This document shows positions 43,581-52,442 of a DNA stretch of 64,000 nt, piece by piece. The DNA comes from Flavobacteriales bacterium. Lineage in GTDB: Bacteria; Bacteroidota; Bacteroidia; Flavobacteriales_D; Crocinitomicaceae. The stretch covers positions 1 through 64,000 of the forward strand of contig CANHOA010000005.1 of assembly GCA_947462255.1 (NCBI GenBank), in the 5' to 3' direction. The notes under the pieces were generated by a model. That model was given only the letters and a program-made list of their open reading frames with translations, was not told where the DNA came from and ran no database searches. The position numbers were made by a program, and so were the translations under genes. How positions within the stretch are numbered: position 1 is the first letter of the stretch; each line of letters starts with the position of its first letter.

Positions 43581-43652
43581 GAGTCAAAAATATTTTTTGG
43601 TGAGAAAATGATCAGGCAACTATTATGTATTAATTTTATTAAAAAAACGTCC

Positions 43653-44009
43653 ATGAAAAATCTACTCTCTTTTGCACTGATAATGATGACTTCACTCAGT
43701 TTCTATGCCCAAAAATCAACTTCTTTTGACGGAAAGCTAGACGGACTTGAAATAAAAGCAAGTATTAATTTATTGAGTGGAGAAAGTTCGGGCAGCTTCT
43801 TTTTCATTACTCAGCCAAAAGAAATTTACGAGCTAAATATGGTTAACAAAGCAGATAGTCAGGTAGAAATAAGGATCATACTAAATGGTAATAAATACGC
43901 AAGTGGTATGCTAAATCAAACTAAAATTGATGGGCTCACTCAATTAAAAGGCGAGATCACCAAAGCAGATGGAGCGCATGCGGCAATCACATTAGTTGAA
44001 TCTAACTAG
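43653..44009 (+). CDS. Small secreted protein of unknown function
   Basis: 118 residues from ATG 43653, which gives a standard signal peptide (MKNLLSFALIMMTSLSFYAQ); the track start at 43608 adds 15 residues that spoil it. The mature part is beta-rich (SFDGKLDGLEIKASINLLSG, LKGEITKADGAHAAITLVE). No family recognised. Convergent with the carbonic anhydrase gene, 3 bases apart. Confidence 0.65.
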   Translation: MKNLLSFALIMMTSLSFYAQKSTSFDGKLDGLEIKASINLLSGESSGSFFFITQPKEIYELNMVNKADSQVEIRIILNGNKYASGMLNQTKIDGLTQLKGEITKADGAHAAITLVESN

Positions 44010-44012
44010 TCA

Positions 44013-44657
44013 TTAAATAATATCTAGCTTATACACCTGGCCTAATGATTCATTGTTTCTAATTGTTACCTCTAAATCATTAATTAGACCATCAGCAATA
44101 TCGTATACCCATCCGTGAATATGTAACTCTTTCTTTTTTTTCCAGGTTCCTTGTACGATTGAGGTTTTTGCCAAATCAAATACTTGTTCAACAACATTTA
44201 ATTCAACAAAACGATTGAAACGATCCTTTTCTCCATCAATAGAATTTAATTCAGTTGCATGATGTCTGTAGACATCCTTAATGTGGCGGATCCAATTATC
44301 AATTAATCCAATCTGCTTATTGCCCATTGCAGCTTGAACACCGCCACATCCATAATGGCCACAAACGATGATATGCTTCACGTTTAAAACATTTACTGCA
44401 TAATCTAATACAGATAACATACTAATGTCTGTATGAATAACCATATTAGCAATATTACGGTGCACAAAGACCTCCCCAGGTTGTGCACCAATAATTTCAT
44501 TCGCGGGAACTCGGCTATCCGAACAACCAATCCAAAGCAAAGGCGGTTGCTGACCATTCGCTAATCGGTTAAAAAAATCTGGGTCTTTCTCTAAATTCTT
44601 AGACACCCAAACCTTGTTATTATCTAGCAAGGACTTATAAAAATTTTCCATGTTCAT
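44013..44657 (-). CDS. can: Beta-class carbonic anhydrase
   Basis: 214 residues. Zinc ligands Cys45 (in CSDSRVPAN, with the Asp47-Arg49 dyad), His101 and Cys104 (CGHYGCGG). Interconverts CO2 and bicarbonate in the cytoplasm. It follows a SulP transporter by 22 bases on the same strand; the pair suggests bicarbonate uptake plus hydration. Met3 is an alternative start. Confidence 0.95.
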   Translation of the reverse strand: MNMENFYKSLLDNNKVWVSKNLEKDPDFFNRLANGQQPPLLWIGCSDSRVPANEIIGAQPGEVFVHRNIANMVIHTDISMLSVLDYAVNVLNVKHIIVCGHYGCGGVQAAMGNKQIGLIDNWIRHIKDVYRHHATELNSIDGEKDRFNRFVELNVVEQVFDLAKTSIVQGTWKKKKELHIHGWVYDIADGLINDLEVTIRNNESLGQVYKLDII

Positions 44658-44679
44658 TCGATTAAATTAATACTTTTTA

Positions 44680-46227
44680 TTATATTTTGATATTTATTAA
44701 CTCTACACTAATATTTTTTTGCGGCGCTTTATGCAACATAAACTCTCTCATGAGTTCAAGTACATCAAAATCAATGTGTTTACAAGCTGAACCATCAATT
44801 TTTAATGCATAATTAGACGGAATGTCATTTAATTCCGCTTTAATACTTGCTTTATTCAAGAAGGAAACATCTTCAGAAAGATACAATACAATTATACCAT
44901 CATATATTTCTTTACGATAATCATTTTTTAAGTTTTTTCTTAATAAGAAGAACATTGAAACAACAATACCAATCGCGATTCCGATTAACAAATCAGAAAA
45001 TAACACACCTAAAATGGTGGAAATAAAAGGAATAAATTGATCCAAACCATTTTTATATTGCTCCTTAAACAAATTAATTTTCGTGAGTTTATATCCTACA
45101 AAAACCAATAAAGCAGCTAACACAGAAAGTGGTATCAAATTAAGCCATTTAGCGACAAATAACACAGCTAGCAGAAGCCAAAAACCATGTAATATAGTGG
45201 ATAATTTAGACTTTGCACCACCACTAATATTTGCCGAACTTCTAACTACCACTTGAGTTATTGGCAGTCCGCCTATTAACCCAGATAGAATGTTGCCAAT
45301 TCCTTGCGCTTTTAGCTCTCTATTTGTTGGCGTAATCATTCTTTCATTATCCAACTTATCAGTTGCTTCTGCGCATAACAAAGTTTCTAAACTGCCCACA
45401 ATAGCAAGTGTAAAAGCAATAATATAGCAATTGACATTCCTTAAAAAAGAAAGGTCAGGATGTACAAAATGATTAAAAAGATCAGAAGGTGTATTTAATA
45501 TAGGCAATTTAACCAAATGGGATGCTTGAATAGCAATAGAAGGAGAGAAGGTTAGAAATAATTGATTAATAAAAATTGCAAAAACAACGACCAATAATGA
45601 CCCAGGAATGAGTGAGAAAAAACGAATTTTTTTAACATATGATAAATCAAGCACAATAAATAATGCTAGTGAGATCAAACCTATTATTAAGGCTCCGACA
45701 TTTGAATTTTGGATCGCGTAAAATAATTCAGTTAATGTATTATGGCCATCTTTTTGAATAAATGCCTCATCTCCAATGAAATCAGCATCAAATCCGATTA
45801 AATGTGGCATTTGTTTTAAAATTAAAATAATCCCAATCGACGCCAACATCCCTTTTATTACCGCTGAGGGGAAATAATTAGCAATTAAGCCAAAGCGCAG
45901 AAAGCCCGCTATTAATTGAATAATGCCCGCTAAAACAACCGCTAATAAAAACCCTTGATAACTTCCCAATACAGTAATCCCCCCAATAACGATGGTAATT
46001 AAACCTGCTGCAGGTCCTGAAACACCTTTGCTAGATCCACTTAAGGCACCTACGATAATTCCCCCAATAATCCCTGCCAAGATACCAGAAAATGGACTAG
46101 GTAGCCCAGGAATTCCTGAAACGGAGGTTGAGGCTAAACCAAGGCCTATGCATAATGGTAAGGCCACAAAAAAAACTACGATACTTGCCGGCAAATCTTT
46201 TTGCCATGCTTTAAAAAAATGATTCAT
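44680..46227 (-). CDS. SulP-family anion transporter (likely bicarbonate)
   Basis: 515 residues. About 12-14 helices with the SulP segment ASTSVSGIPGLPSPFSGILAGIIGG, SSKGVSGPAAGLITI and ITQVVVRSSANISGGAKSK, followed by a short STAS domain (YALKIDGSACKHIDFDVLELMREF). SulP proteins carry sulfate, bicarbonate or dicarboxylates; the adjacent carbonic anhydrase favours bicarbonate by context. Confidence 0.9.
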   Translation of the reverse strand: MNHFFKAWQKDLPASIVVFFVALPLCIGLGLASTSVSGIPGLPSPFSGILAGIIGGIIVGALSGSSKGVSGPAAGLITIVIGGITVLGSYQGFLLAVVLAGIIQLIAGFLRFGLIANYFPSAVIKGMLASIGIILILKQMPHLIGFDADFIGDEAFIQKDGHNTLTELFYAIQNSNVGALIIGLISLALFIVLDLSYVKKIRFFSLIPGSLLVVVFAIFINQLFLTFSPSIAIQASHLVKLPILNTPSDLFNHFVHPDLSFLRNVNCYIIAFTLAIVGSLETLLCAEATDKLDNERMITPTNRELKAQGIGNILSGLIGGLPITQVVVRSSANISGGAKSKLSTILHGFWLLLAVLFVAKWLNLIPLSVLAALLVFVGYKLTKINLFKEQYKNGLDQFIPFISTILGVLFSDLLIGIAIGIVVSMFFLLRKNLKNDYRKEIYDGIIVLYLSEDVSFLNKASIKAELNDIPSNYALKIDGSACKHIDFDVLELMREFMLHKAPQKNISVELINIKI

Positions 46228-46262
46228 TGATATAAAATTTAAATAACTACTAGGTAATTGAT

Positions 46263-46589
46263 CTAAATTTTATTTTCTGGGGGGGAATAAGGTATTTCTA
46301 AATATACCGGTTTTGGTATTTGATCATTGTGACTCAAATAAATAGTTTGTTGATAAACGTCACTAACAAAATGATTCGAACTTAAATTTTTATTGCCAAT
46401 TAGATAAAATTCTGCATCAACTTCTACCTCACTGTCTTCTGTCGAAAAATCTACGATCCCCTCTTCAGTTGAAACATCACCTAACTTAACATTAGCTGAT
46501 TTACATTCGAATTGATAACAAACCGAAATTAGTTGAAATAAAAACAAGCTTAAAAAAAATAATTTAATTGTTGCATTGCATTTTATCAT
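46263..46589 (-). CDS. Hypothetical exported protein upstream of the SulP gene
   Basis: 108 residues with an N-terminal hydrophobic segment (about 9-26) and then an acidic region (VDFSTEDSEVEVDAEFYLIG) and a proline-rich end (PKPVYLEIPYSPPENKI). Not recognised. It lies 35 bases upstream of the SulP gene on the same strand, so probably the first gene of that transcript. Confidence 0.55.
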   Translation of the reverse strand: MIKCNATIKLFFLSLFLFQLISVCYQFECKSANVKLGDVSTEEGIVDFSTEDSEVEVDAEFYLIGNKNLSSNHFVSDVYQQTIYLSHNDQIPKPVYLEIPYSPPENKI

Positions 46590-46632
46590 GCCACAAAAAT
46601 AAGATTGAAAAGTTAAATAACAAGCGAATTAA

Positions 46633-47820
46633 TCAAATAACATTTAATTTTTTTCCGACCTTAACGAAAGCAGCAATCGCTTTATCCAGGTCTTCTTTAG
46701 AGTGAGCTGCAGAAACTTGCGTCCGAATTCGGGCCTGTCCCTTTGCAACAACTGGATAAAAGAAACCAATAGCATAAACCCCTTCGTTGAGTAGTTCATT
46801 TGCGAAAGTTTGAGATAGCGCTGCATCGTAGAGCATAATAGGAACTATTGGGGAATCACCTGGTTTAATATCGAAGCCTGCTGCTACTATTTTATCTTTA
46901 AAATAAAGCGTGTTTTGTTCCAATTTATCCCTTAGGGATGTGTTTTTTGATAAAATCTCAAATACTTTCAGAGATGCGCCAACTATTGCCGGTGCTAGTG
47001 AATTGGAGAATAAATATGGGCGAGAGCGTTGACGAAGCATTTCAATTATTTCTTTCTTTCCAGTAGTATAACCTCCCATTGCCCCACCAAGCGCTTTGCC
47101 TAGTGTTCCTGTTATGATATCCACACGATCTCTTACGCCACAATGCTCAGGTACACCCCTTCCGGTTTTTCCAATAAATCCTGCAGAATGACATTCATCT
47201 GTCATGACGAGTGCATCATATTTATCCGCTAAGGCACAAATTTGATCCATTAAAGCAATATCGCCATCCATCGAGAATACGCCATCTGTTACAATAATAC
47301 GATGCCTTTGCGATTGAACTTTTTGAAGTTGAAGCTCTAAATCTGCCATATCGGAATGGTTATAGCGATAGCGCTGGGCCTTGCACAACCTAACCCCATC
47401 AATAATAGAAGCGTGGTTTAATGCGTCAGAGATGATGGCGTCTTCCTCGTTAAACAAGGGCTCAAATAAACCTCCATTGGCATCAAAAGCTGCAGCATAA
47501 AGAATGGTGTCTTCCGTACCATAAAATTCAGCAATTTTCCGTTCTAATTCCTTATGGATATCTTGAGTTCCACATATGAACCGTACAGAAGACATGCCAA
47601 AACCATGTGAATCTAAGGCGTCTTTAGAGGCTTGAATCACTTCAGGATGTGAGGATAAACCCAAATAGTTATTCGCACACATAATCACCACCTCTTCTCC
47701 TGTAGAAACTGACACTTGAGGTCCTTGTGGTGTAGTAATGATTCGCTCTCGTTTCATAAGGCCATTTGCTTCTATTTGAGCAAGTTCCTCCGATAAATAA
47801 TGCTTTAATTTTCCGTACAT
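46633..47820 (-). CDS. kbl: Glycine C-acetyltransferase (2-amino-3-ketobutyrate CoA ligase)
   Basis: 395 residues, alpha-oxoamine synthase fold. CANNYLGLSSHPEV, GFGMSSVRFICGTQ, DALNHASIIDGVRL, DECHSAGFIGKTGRG and the PLP lysine in GTLGKALGGAMGG. The length and FICGTQDIHKELE favour Kbl over KBL-like BioF. Works with threonine dehydrogenase in threonine breakdown to glycine; tdh is not adjacent. Confidence 0.93.
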   Translation of the reverse strand: MYGKLKHYLSEELAQIEANGLMKRERIITTPQGPQVSVSTGEEVVIMCANNYLGLSSHPEVIQASKDALDSHGFGMSSVRFICGTQDIHKELERKIAEFYGTEDTILYAAAFDANGGLFEPLFNEEDAIISDALNHASIIDGVRLCKAQRYRYNHSDMADLELQLQKVQSQRHRIIVTDGVFSMDGDIALMDQICALADKYDALVMTDECHSAGFIGKTGRGVPEHCGVRDRVDIITGTLGKALGGAMGGYTTGKKEIIEMLRQRSRPYLFSNSLAPAIVGASLKVFEILSKNTSLRDKLEQNTLYFKDKIVAAGFDIKPGDSPIVPIMLYDAALSQTFANELLNEGVYAIGFFYPVVAKGQARIRTQVSAAHSKEDLDKAIAAFVKVGKKLNVI

Positions 47821-47822
47821 AG

Positions 47823-48380
47823 TTACTTTTTTATAAATTGTCGACTTCGCTTAATCAATACATTAAGTAGTATAGTTGCATCCTTTTGATGAATTTTTTT
47901 TCCGAAACGAACTTGTTTCGTTAAATAATCAAAATAAATACGTTCACCACCATTGATCCAAGGAGATGATTCCCAAACACTTTGTATTGAATTTGGTTCA
48001 GGAAAAACAATGTTAATTTGCTTTATATTCTCGTGATAATAAATCGTTGATTTACCATAATTAGATATTGATTTTTTGATGTGGAGACCCACTTCATCAA
48101 TTTTTATTTTTTCTTTTCCATACTGCAACCATAAAAATGCTTTAGTAACCCTTGAGGCATAGTATAACCAAAAAACTAAGGATACTATTACAATTATTTG
48201 CTCTTGTTTTGATAAAGTCAAGGTGTAAAATGCCCAAATCAAGGTAAAACCAACCACATACCACATAGCCAACCAAGCACCCATCATCATATTTACCCAA
48301 AAATTTTTTTCTGGCTCAATAACAACAGTGGTTTTAGTGGGGTGATCAACAAAACTAATTCGAGAACCGATCCATTTCAT
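47823..48380 (-). CDS. Membrane-anchored hypothetical protein
   Basis: 185 residues from ATG 48380; the track start is a TTG inside the T-run of the gldN terminator. Two hydrophobic helices (about 32-55 and 62-80) are followed by a C-terminal globular part (KIDEVGLHIKKSISNYGKS, WESSPWINGGERIYFDY) that resembles a PH-like bacterial domain in layout. Not recognised. 2 bases upstream of kbl. Confidence 0.6.
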   Translation of the reverse strand: MKWIGSRISFVDHPTKTTVVIEPEKNFWVNMMMGAWLAMWYVVGFTLIWAFYTLTLSKQEQIIVIVSLVFWLYYASRVTKAFLWLQYGKEKIKIDEVGLHIKKSISNYGKSTIYYHENIKQINIVFPEPNSIQSVWESSPWINGGERIYFDYLTKQVRFGKKIHQKDATILLNVLIKRSRQFIKK

Positions 48381-48390
48381 GGTACAAAAA

Positions 48391-48422
48391 TAAAACAAAA
48401 AACCCCGGCGAAAGCCAGGGTT
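48391..48422 (-). terminator. Rho-independent terminator of the gldKLMN operon
   Basis: On the minus strand AACCCTGGC-TTTC-GCCGGGGTT folds into a 9-bp stem (one G-U pair) followed by TTTTTTGTTTT. The wobble works only in the minus-strand RNA, so it terminates transcription coming from gldN. It lies just downstream of the gldN stop. Confidence 0.85.
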
Positions 48423-48442
48423 TATATAAACTTTTTAATTGC

Positions 48443-49705
48443 TTAGAAATTCCAAACATCATGTTCCCAATTTCTCATTTTATCTTTAAATTTTTCAGCT
48501 TCGTATAATGCATCTACACCATGACGATAATCTTGAACTTCTTGATCGTAGCGGTTTGAGCTTTTATAAATCTGTCCTGAATAATATCTAAGTAAAAAAA
48601 GATCATCATAAGACATTCTATCAGAATCATTTTTATCGTTGTATACAAAATAATTAACGATAACATTACGGAGCTCTGGAAAATATAACCAAAACATTTC
48701 TCTCTCCTCCCACTGTTCTGTATACTCCTCAAAACCATTATCGAAACGATATGCTTTCCCTAATTTATTATAAACCAATAGATCTCCTCTTTCAGTAGTT
48801 GTAGCTGAAGGATCGTAAGTATACCTACCAACTGGTGCAATACAGATTATTCGCTTTTCAAATACCGATAATTCTTTATCAAAGTACCAATCTTCTTTAA
48901 CATTATAAGCAAATATACTGTTAGATGCAGCATACATCATTTTATAATCTTTTTTAACGATGCTTCCTTCATTGGCAGCTTCCCACCAAGACGCTAATTT
49001 TTCTTGATCAATTGCTTGTATGGATATATAATCAGGATTGGCTATTATTGCAGAATCGATAAAAGCACTAAGAGTTTGGTTGGTTTTGGTTACTATAATT
49101 GTATCTTCAGGATCACTTAACATAGCAAACTTCAAATCTTCTCCTCTACCATTTGCAGAAATAATATTGGATATTGTTTTTTTGTACGCTGAATTTAAAA
49201 AGTAATCATTTCCATTATAATTAGGATTTTTAACAACTGGATACCTAAGATTATAACCATCCTCTACATCAGGATAATTATCACTTGCTACTTGATAGAC
49301 CGTTAAGTCTCCTAAAAGTATGTGACGCAGAATAACCGTCCACAAAGACCAATTACTTTGGTCTCTGCTCCACGATGTATTATCAACATCTTTTGCATTT
49401 GCTGGATTGTAAGAAGATGTTTCACCTTCTTCACCATCGAAAGAATCGAAAGGTAGAAAAATAGATTGGTTAATTTTCTCACGAGCATCAATTCGAGAAT
49501 AAACCCTTTTCGAAAAAACATAATCGGAAGACCTTACAAACTCGTAAGGCTTTGCCACGCCTACCGGCAATTCTTCGTTCAAAACAACACCATCAATCAC
49601 ACCATTAGAAGGCTGATTAAGTGGGCCGCGCATTGGATCTCCTTGAGCATTAACAAAAGAAGACAAGCCAATTAAAACATAAAGAAATACATTTTTTACT
49701 TTCAT
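48443..49705 (-). CDS. gldN: T9SS/gliding protein GldN
   Basis: 420 residues with a signal peptide (FVNAQG). The order gldK-gldL-gldM-gldN and features such as WSLWTVILRHILLGDLTVYQ and FWLYFPELRNVIVNYFVYND identify GldN/PorN. GldN forms the periplasmic ring with GldK under the outer membrane and contacts GldM. Longer than the ~330 residues of Flavobacterium GldN, mainly in the middle. A strong hairpin terminator follows. Confidence 0.92.
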   Translation of the reverse strand: MKVKNVFLYVLIGLSSFVNAQGDPMRGPLNQPSNGVIDGVVLNEELPVGVAKPYEFVRSSDYVFSKRVYSRIDAREKINQSIFLPFDSFDGEEGETSSYNPANAKDVDNTSWSRDQSNWSLWTVILRHILLGDLTVYQVASDNYPDVEDGYNLRYPVVKNPNYNGNDYFLNSAYKKTISNIISANGRGEDLKFAMLSDPEDTIIVTKTNQTLSAFIDSAIIANPDYISIQAIDQEKLASWWEAANEGSIVKKDYKMMYAASNSIFAYNVKEDWYFDKELSVFEKRIICIAPVGRYTYDPSATTTERGDLLVYNKLGKAYRFDNGFEEYTEQWEEREMFWLYFPELRNVIVNYFVYNDKNDSDRMSYDDLFLLRYYSGQIYKSSNRYDQEVQDYRHGVDALYEAEKFKDKMRNWEHDVWNF

Positions 49706-49711
49706 AATTTC

Positions 49712-51490
49712 TTAATTTGAAACTTTTAATATCCCTTGAGCTGGGATTGCAGATTTAACTCCGTTTCTTGTGTAGAAAAGCTCAATAGGAACCTTTTTAC
49801 CAACACGTATTTTAGAAACCAAAGAGCCCGGCACAACTTTTCCGTTAAAAGGGATATCATCGATAGTTCCACCAGTAACATTAAATGTTAAACCTGTAAA
49901 AGGGCTATCGGCACCAAGGCTAACATTTGCAATAAAACCTGTAGACTTAGAAATAGTTGTTCCTGAAACTACAGCATTAGGAAAAGGCTTAACTTTATAT
50001 TTAAATCTACCGAAATTTTTTGACTTTCCATCCTTATCTTTACCTGTCAATGTAATGAAGACGTTTTTCACACCCTGTGTTACAACAACGTAATATCCAT
50101 CATACTTTGCGCCATCCATAGTCCACGAGGTTTTAGTTGCTTTACCACCTTCAACATTAATCGAAGAGTTTACAGATCCTGCAACAACAGGAACAATCTT
50201 ATTATTCCATCCAGAAGAATATAAAACACTCATCTCAGGTAAAGAAAGCGATCCTTGAGGGGCCACAATAACGTATTTGTGTTCCCATGTTTTTGTGTAT
50301 GGAATATACGATTTGCTAAGAATAGTAACTGTACCAGAAATTGTTTGTTCACCATTTCCAGTTGCAATTTTCTTAACAACCACAACACCTTTTCCTGTCT
50401 CTTGATTACCGCCACCATTAATAATAACGGTTGGATTTTTATCTGAGTCATAAGCTGCCATGGTCACACTTATTTTTAATTCACCACCATTCGTTACAAC
50501 GGCATCACCAGCAACAAAAGCCTCAATTTGGTTAAACGAAAATTCACCTGTGCTCACTTTACGTTTTAAAAGATCGATTAATTTTTCTCTAGCCTGAAGA
50601 ATGTCATTCTGAAGAGAAGATAATGAGGCTAAAGCACCAACTAAAGGTGCGTGGTCAAAGGTTCTTCCTAACCAGTGAATTATTTTTTTATCTTCACCAT
50701 ATTCATCCATCTCATTTTTAGACATTAATTCATATACCAATTGAAGTGTACTTGTATCCTCAGGATTTACATTATTACCACTAGAAATGATCATTTTACG
50801 CAATTGACTCTGTAAATCTTTACTATCAGCAAATTTGTTAATATCACCGACTTTAAGCTTCCATGATTTAATTTTGCCATCTTGACCAACACCTTCAGAA
50901 TATGTTCCAGCTATTTGAACCATATTTTTTCTTAATGCCTTGAAATCATTCCATAATTTAAGCCCCTCCTTAGATGTGATTTTTGAAATTTCAGATCCTA
51001 CTAAGGCATGCATTGGAACATCAAAGTTATCTTTATTTTGTACTTTGAATAGATTAAAACGAATTGGCTTAACAGGCTCCTTAGCATTAAATTTTGACCA
51101 AATTATAAAGTTTTTATCCTTAAGTTTTGGTGAGTTCTTGTCAAATTCTTCACCCGCCTCTGCTAAAAGTTCATATTTAATGTTATCGATAGACTGAATC
51201 ATTTTCCCTGTTTCCTTATCTAATTTCTCAATAATGGATAGATATGTTTTAATTTTTGCTTTTTTAGCCATATCCTTAGGATCCTTTAGCGTCAAATATT
51301 CTTCAGAAAGGGCTTGTAAATTTTCCTGTCCTTTAATATACAAATTTTCATTTGAACGCTGCGTATTATCTTCAATAGCTGCAAAAGCCTCTAATACTTG
51401 CTTTGAAACGTTTAATGCAAGTAGAGCAGTTAGAACTAAATACATCATTCCAATCATCTTTTGTCTTGGGGTTTCTTTACCACCAGCCAT
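49712..51490 (-). CDS. gldM: T9SS/gliding motor protein GldM
   Basis: 592 residues. MAGGKETPRQKMIGMMYLVLTALLALNVSK is the cytoplasmic tip and single transmembrane helix that pairs with GldL; four periplasmic domains follow (for example IEAFVAGDAVVTNGGELKISV, with later beta domains). GldL/GldM is the proton-driven rotary motor for type IX secretion and gliding. Six bases separate it from gldN. Confidence 0.97.
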   Translation of the reverse strand: MAGGKETPRQKMIGMMYLVLTALLALNVSKQVLEAFAAIEDNTQRSNENLYIKGQENLQALSEEYLTLKDPKDMAKKAKIKTYLSIIEKLDKETGKMIQSIDNIKYELLAEAGEEFDKNSPKLKDKNFIIWSKFNAKEPVKPIRFNLFKVQNKDNFDVPMHALVGSEISKITSKEGLKLWNDFKALRKNMVQIAGTYSEGVGQDGKIKSWKLKVGDINKFADSKDLQSQLRKMIISSGNNVNPEDTSTLQLVYELMSKNEMDEYGEDKKIIHWLGRTFDHAPLVGALASLSSLQNDILQAREKLIDLLKRKVSTGEFSFNQIEAFVAGDAVVTNGGELKISVTMAAYDSDKNPTVIINGGGNQETGKGVVVVKKIATGNGEQTISGTVTILSKSYIPYTKTWEHKYVIVAPQGSLSLPEMSVLYSSGWNNKIVPVVAGSVNSSINVEGGKATKTSWTMDGAKYDGYYVVVTQGVKNVFITLTGKDKDGKSKNFGRFKYKVKPFPNAVVSGTTISKSTGFIANVSLGADSPFTGLTFNVTGGTIDDIPFNGKVVPGSLVSKIRVGKKVPIELFYTRNGVKSAIPAQGILKVSN

Positions 51491-51536
51491 AATCTATGTT
51501 TTAAAGGTTAATTATTAAGTTATGTTGTTGGTTAAA

Positions 51537-52385
51537 TTAGCTTTTCATTGCTTTAAGCATATTGCCATATACATTGTTCAAATCAGTTAAGTTTTGAGCT
51601 AAAACGGCCATATTTTCACGGTATAATCGAGTATCTTCAGCAGATGCAGACAAATTACCCATCATTTCAACAACTTGTTTCTGGAAACCTTGAGTTGCCT
51701 CTAAGTGCGCAGATGAACCCTGTAATTGAAGCTCATAAACATTATTCAATGCCCCAAGGTTTTTGGATACTTTTTGCATTTGCTCACCAAAAGATTCGCC
51801 CTCAGCAGTCGATGATGTCAAACCAGAAATAGAAACTGATGCTCTTTCGTAAGCTTCAGAAAGTGCTGAAACTTTATTAGAGGCAGCTTCTAAACTAGCT
51901 ACATAAGAATCAGTGGCTGTTGCTGCAGAAGAAACACTTTTTAATTGCTCAGCATTATTACTTAAATCACGCATAGATGAACCCAAGCGATCTAAAAGTG
52001 ATTGGTCAATCTTAGCCTTAGCAAGAAGCTCATCGAATTTTTCTGTAATACCAGTGGAGGAAGATCCTCCTGCTCCACCAGCCAAATCTAAAGGCTTAGG
52101 AAAAGCAGCTAACTCTTCAGCCGACTGTGGTCTCTCATCTTCTGGTAAAAGGTACGGATAATAAACCGCCCAATTAGGTTCAGCATGTAACGGTTCCATG
52201 GCACTTAAACCAAAAATAACTGCCTCAGTAGATAGACCGATAATTAACATCGTATCACAAAATGGCCAGTGCATAATTTTAAACAATGCCCCCAAAATAA
52301 CGATGGATGCACCGTAACCATAAACATACTTCATTAAATTTTTGTACCCTTTTGATGCGAAAAAACCGCCTGACTTACCACTCAT
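51537..52385 (-). CDS. gldL: T9SS/gliding motor protein GldL
   Basis: 282 residues. Two transmembrane helices in the first ~65 residues (YGYGASIVILGALFKIMHWP; MLIIGLSTEAVIFGLSAMEP, with the conserved membrane Glu), then a proline-rich linker and a long cytoplasmic coiled-coil region. It forms the pentameric stator around the GldM dimer. Confidence 0.97.
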   Translation of the reverse strand: MSGKSGGFFASKGYKNLMKYVYGYGASIVILGALFKIMHWPFCDTMLIIGLSTEAVIFGLSAMEPLHAEPNWAVYYPYLLPEDERPQSAEELAAFPKPLDLAGGAGGSSSTGITEKFDELLAKAKIDQSLLDRLGSSMRDLSNNAEQLKSVSSAATATDSYVASLEAASNKVSALSEAYERASVSISGLTSSTAEGESFGEQMQKVSKNLGALNNVYELQLQGSSAHLEATQGFQKQVVEMMGNLSASAEDTRLYRENMAVLAQNLTDLNNVYGNMLKAMKS

Positions 52386-52442
52386 AACTTTAAATTTTTA
52401 GATTTTAGAATATAAACTTTGATTAATTAATTTGTTACAGAT

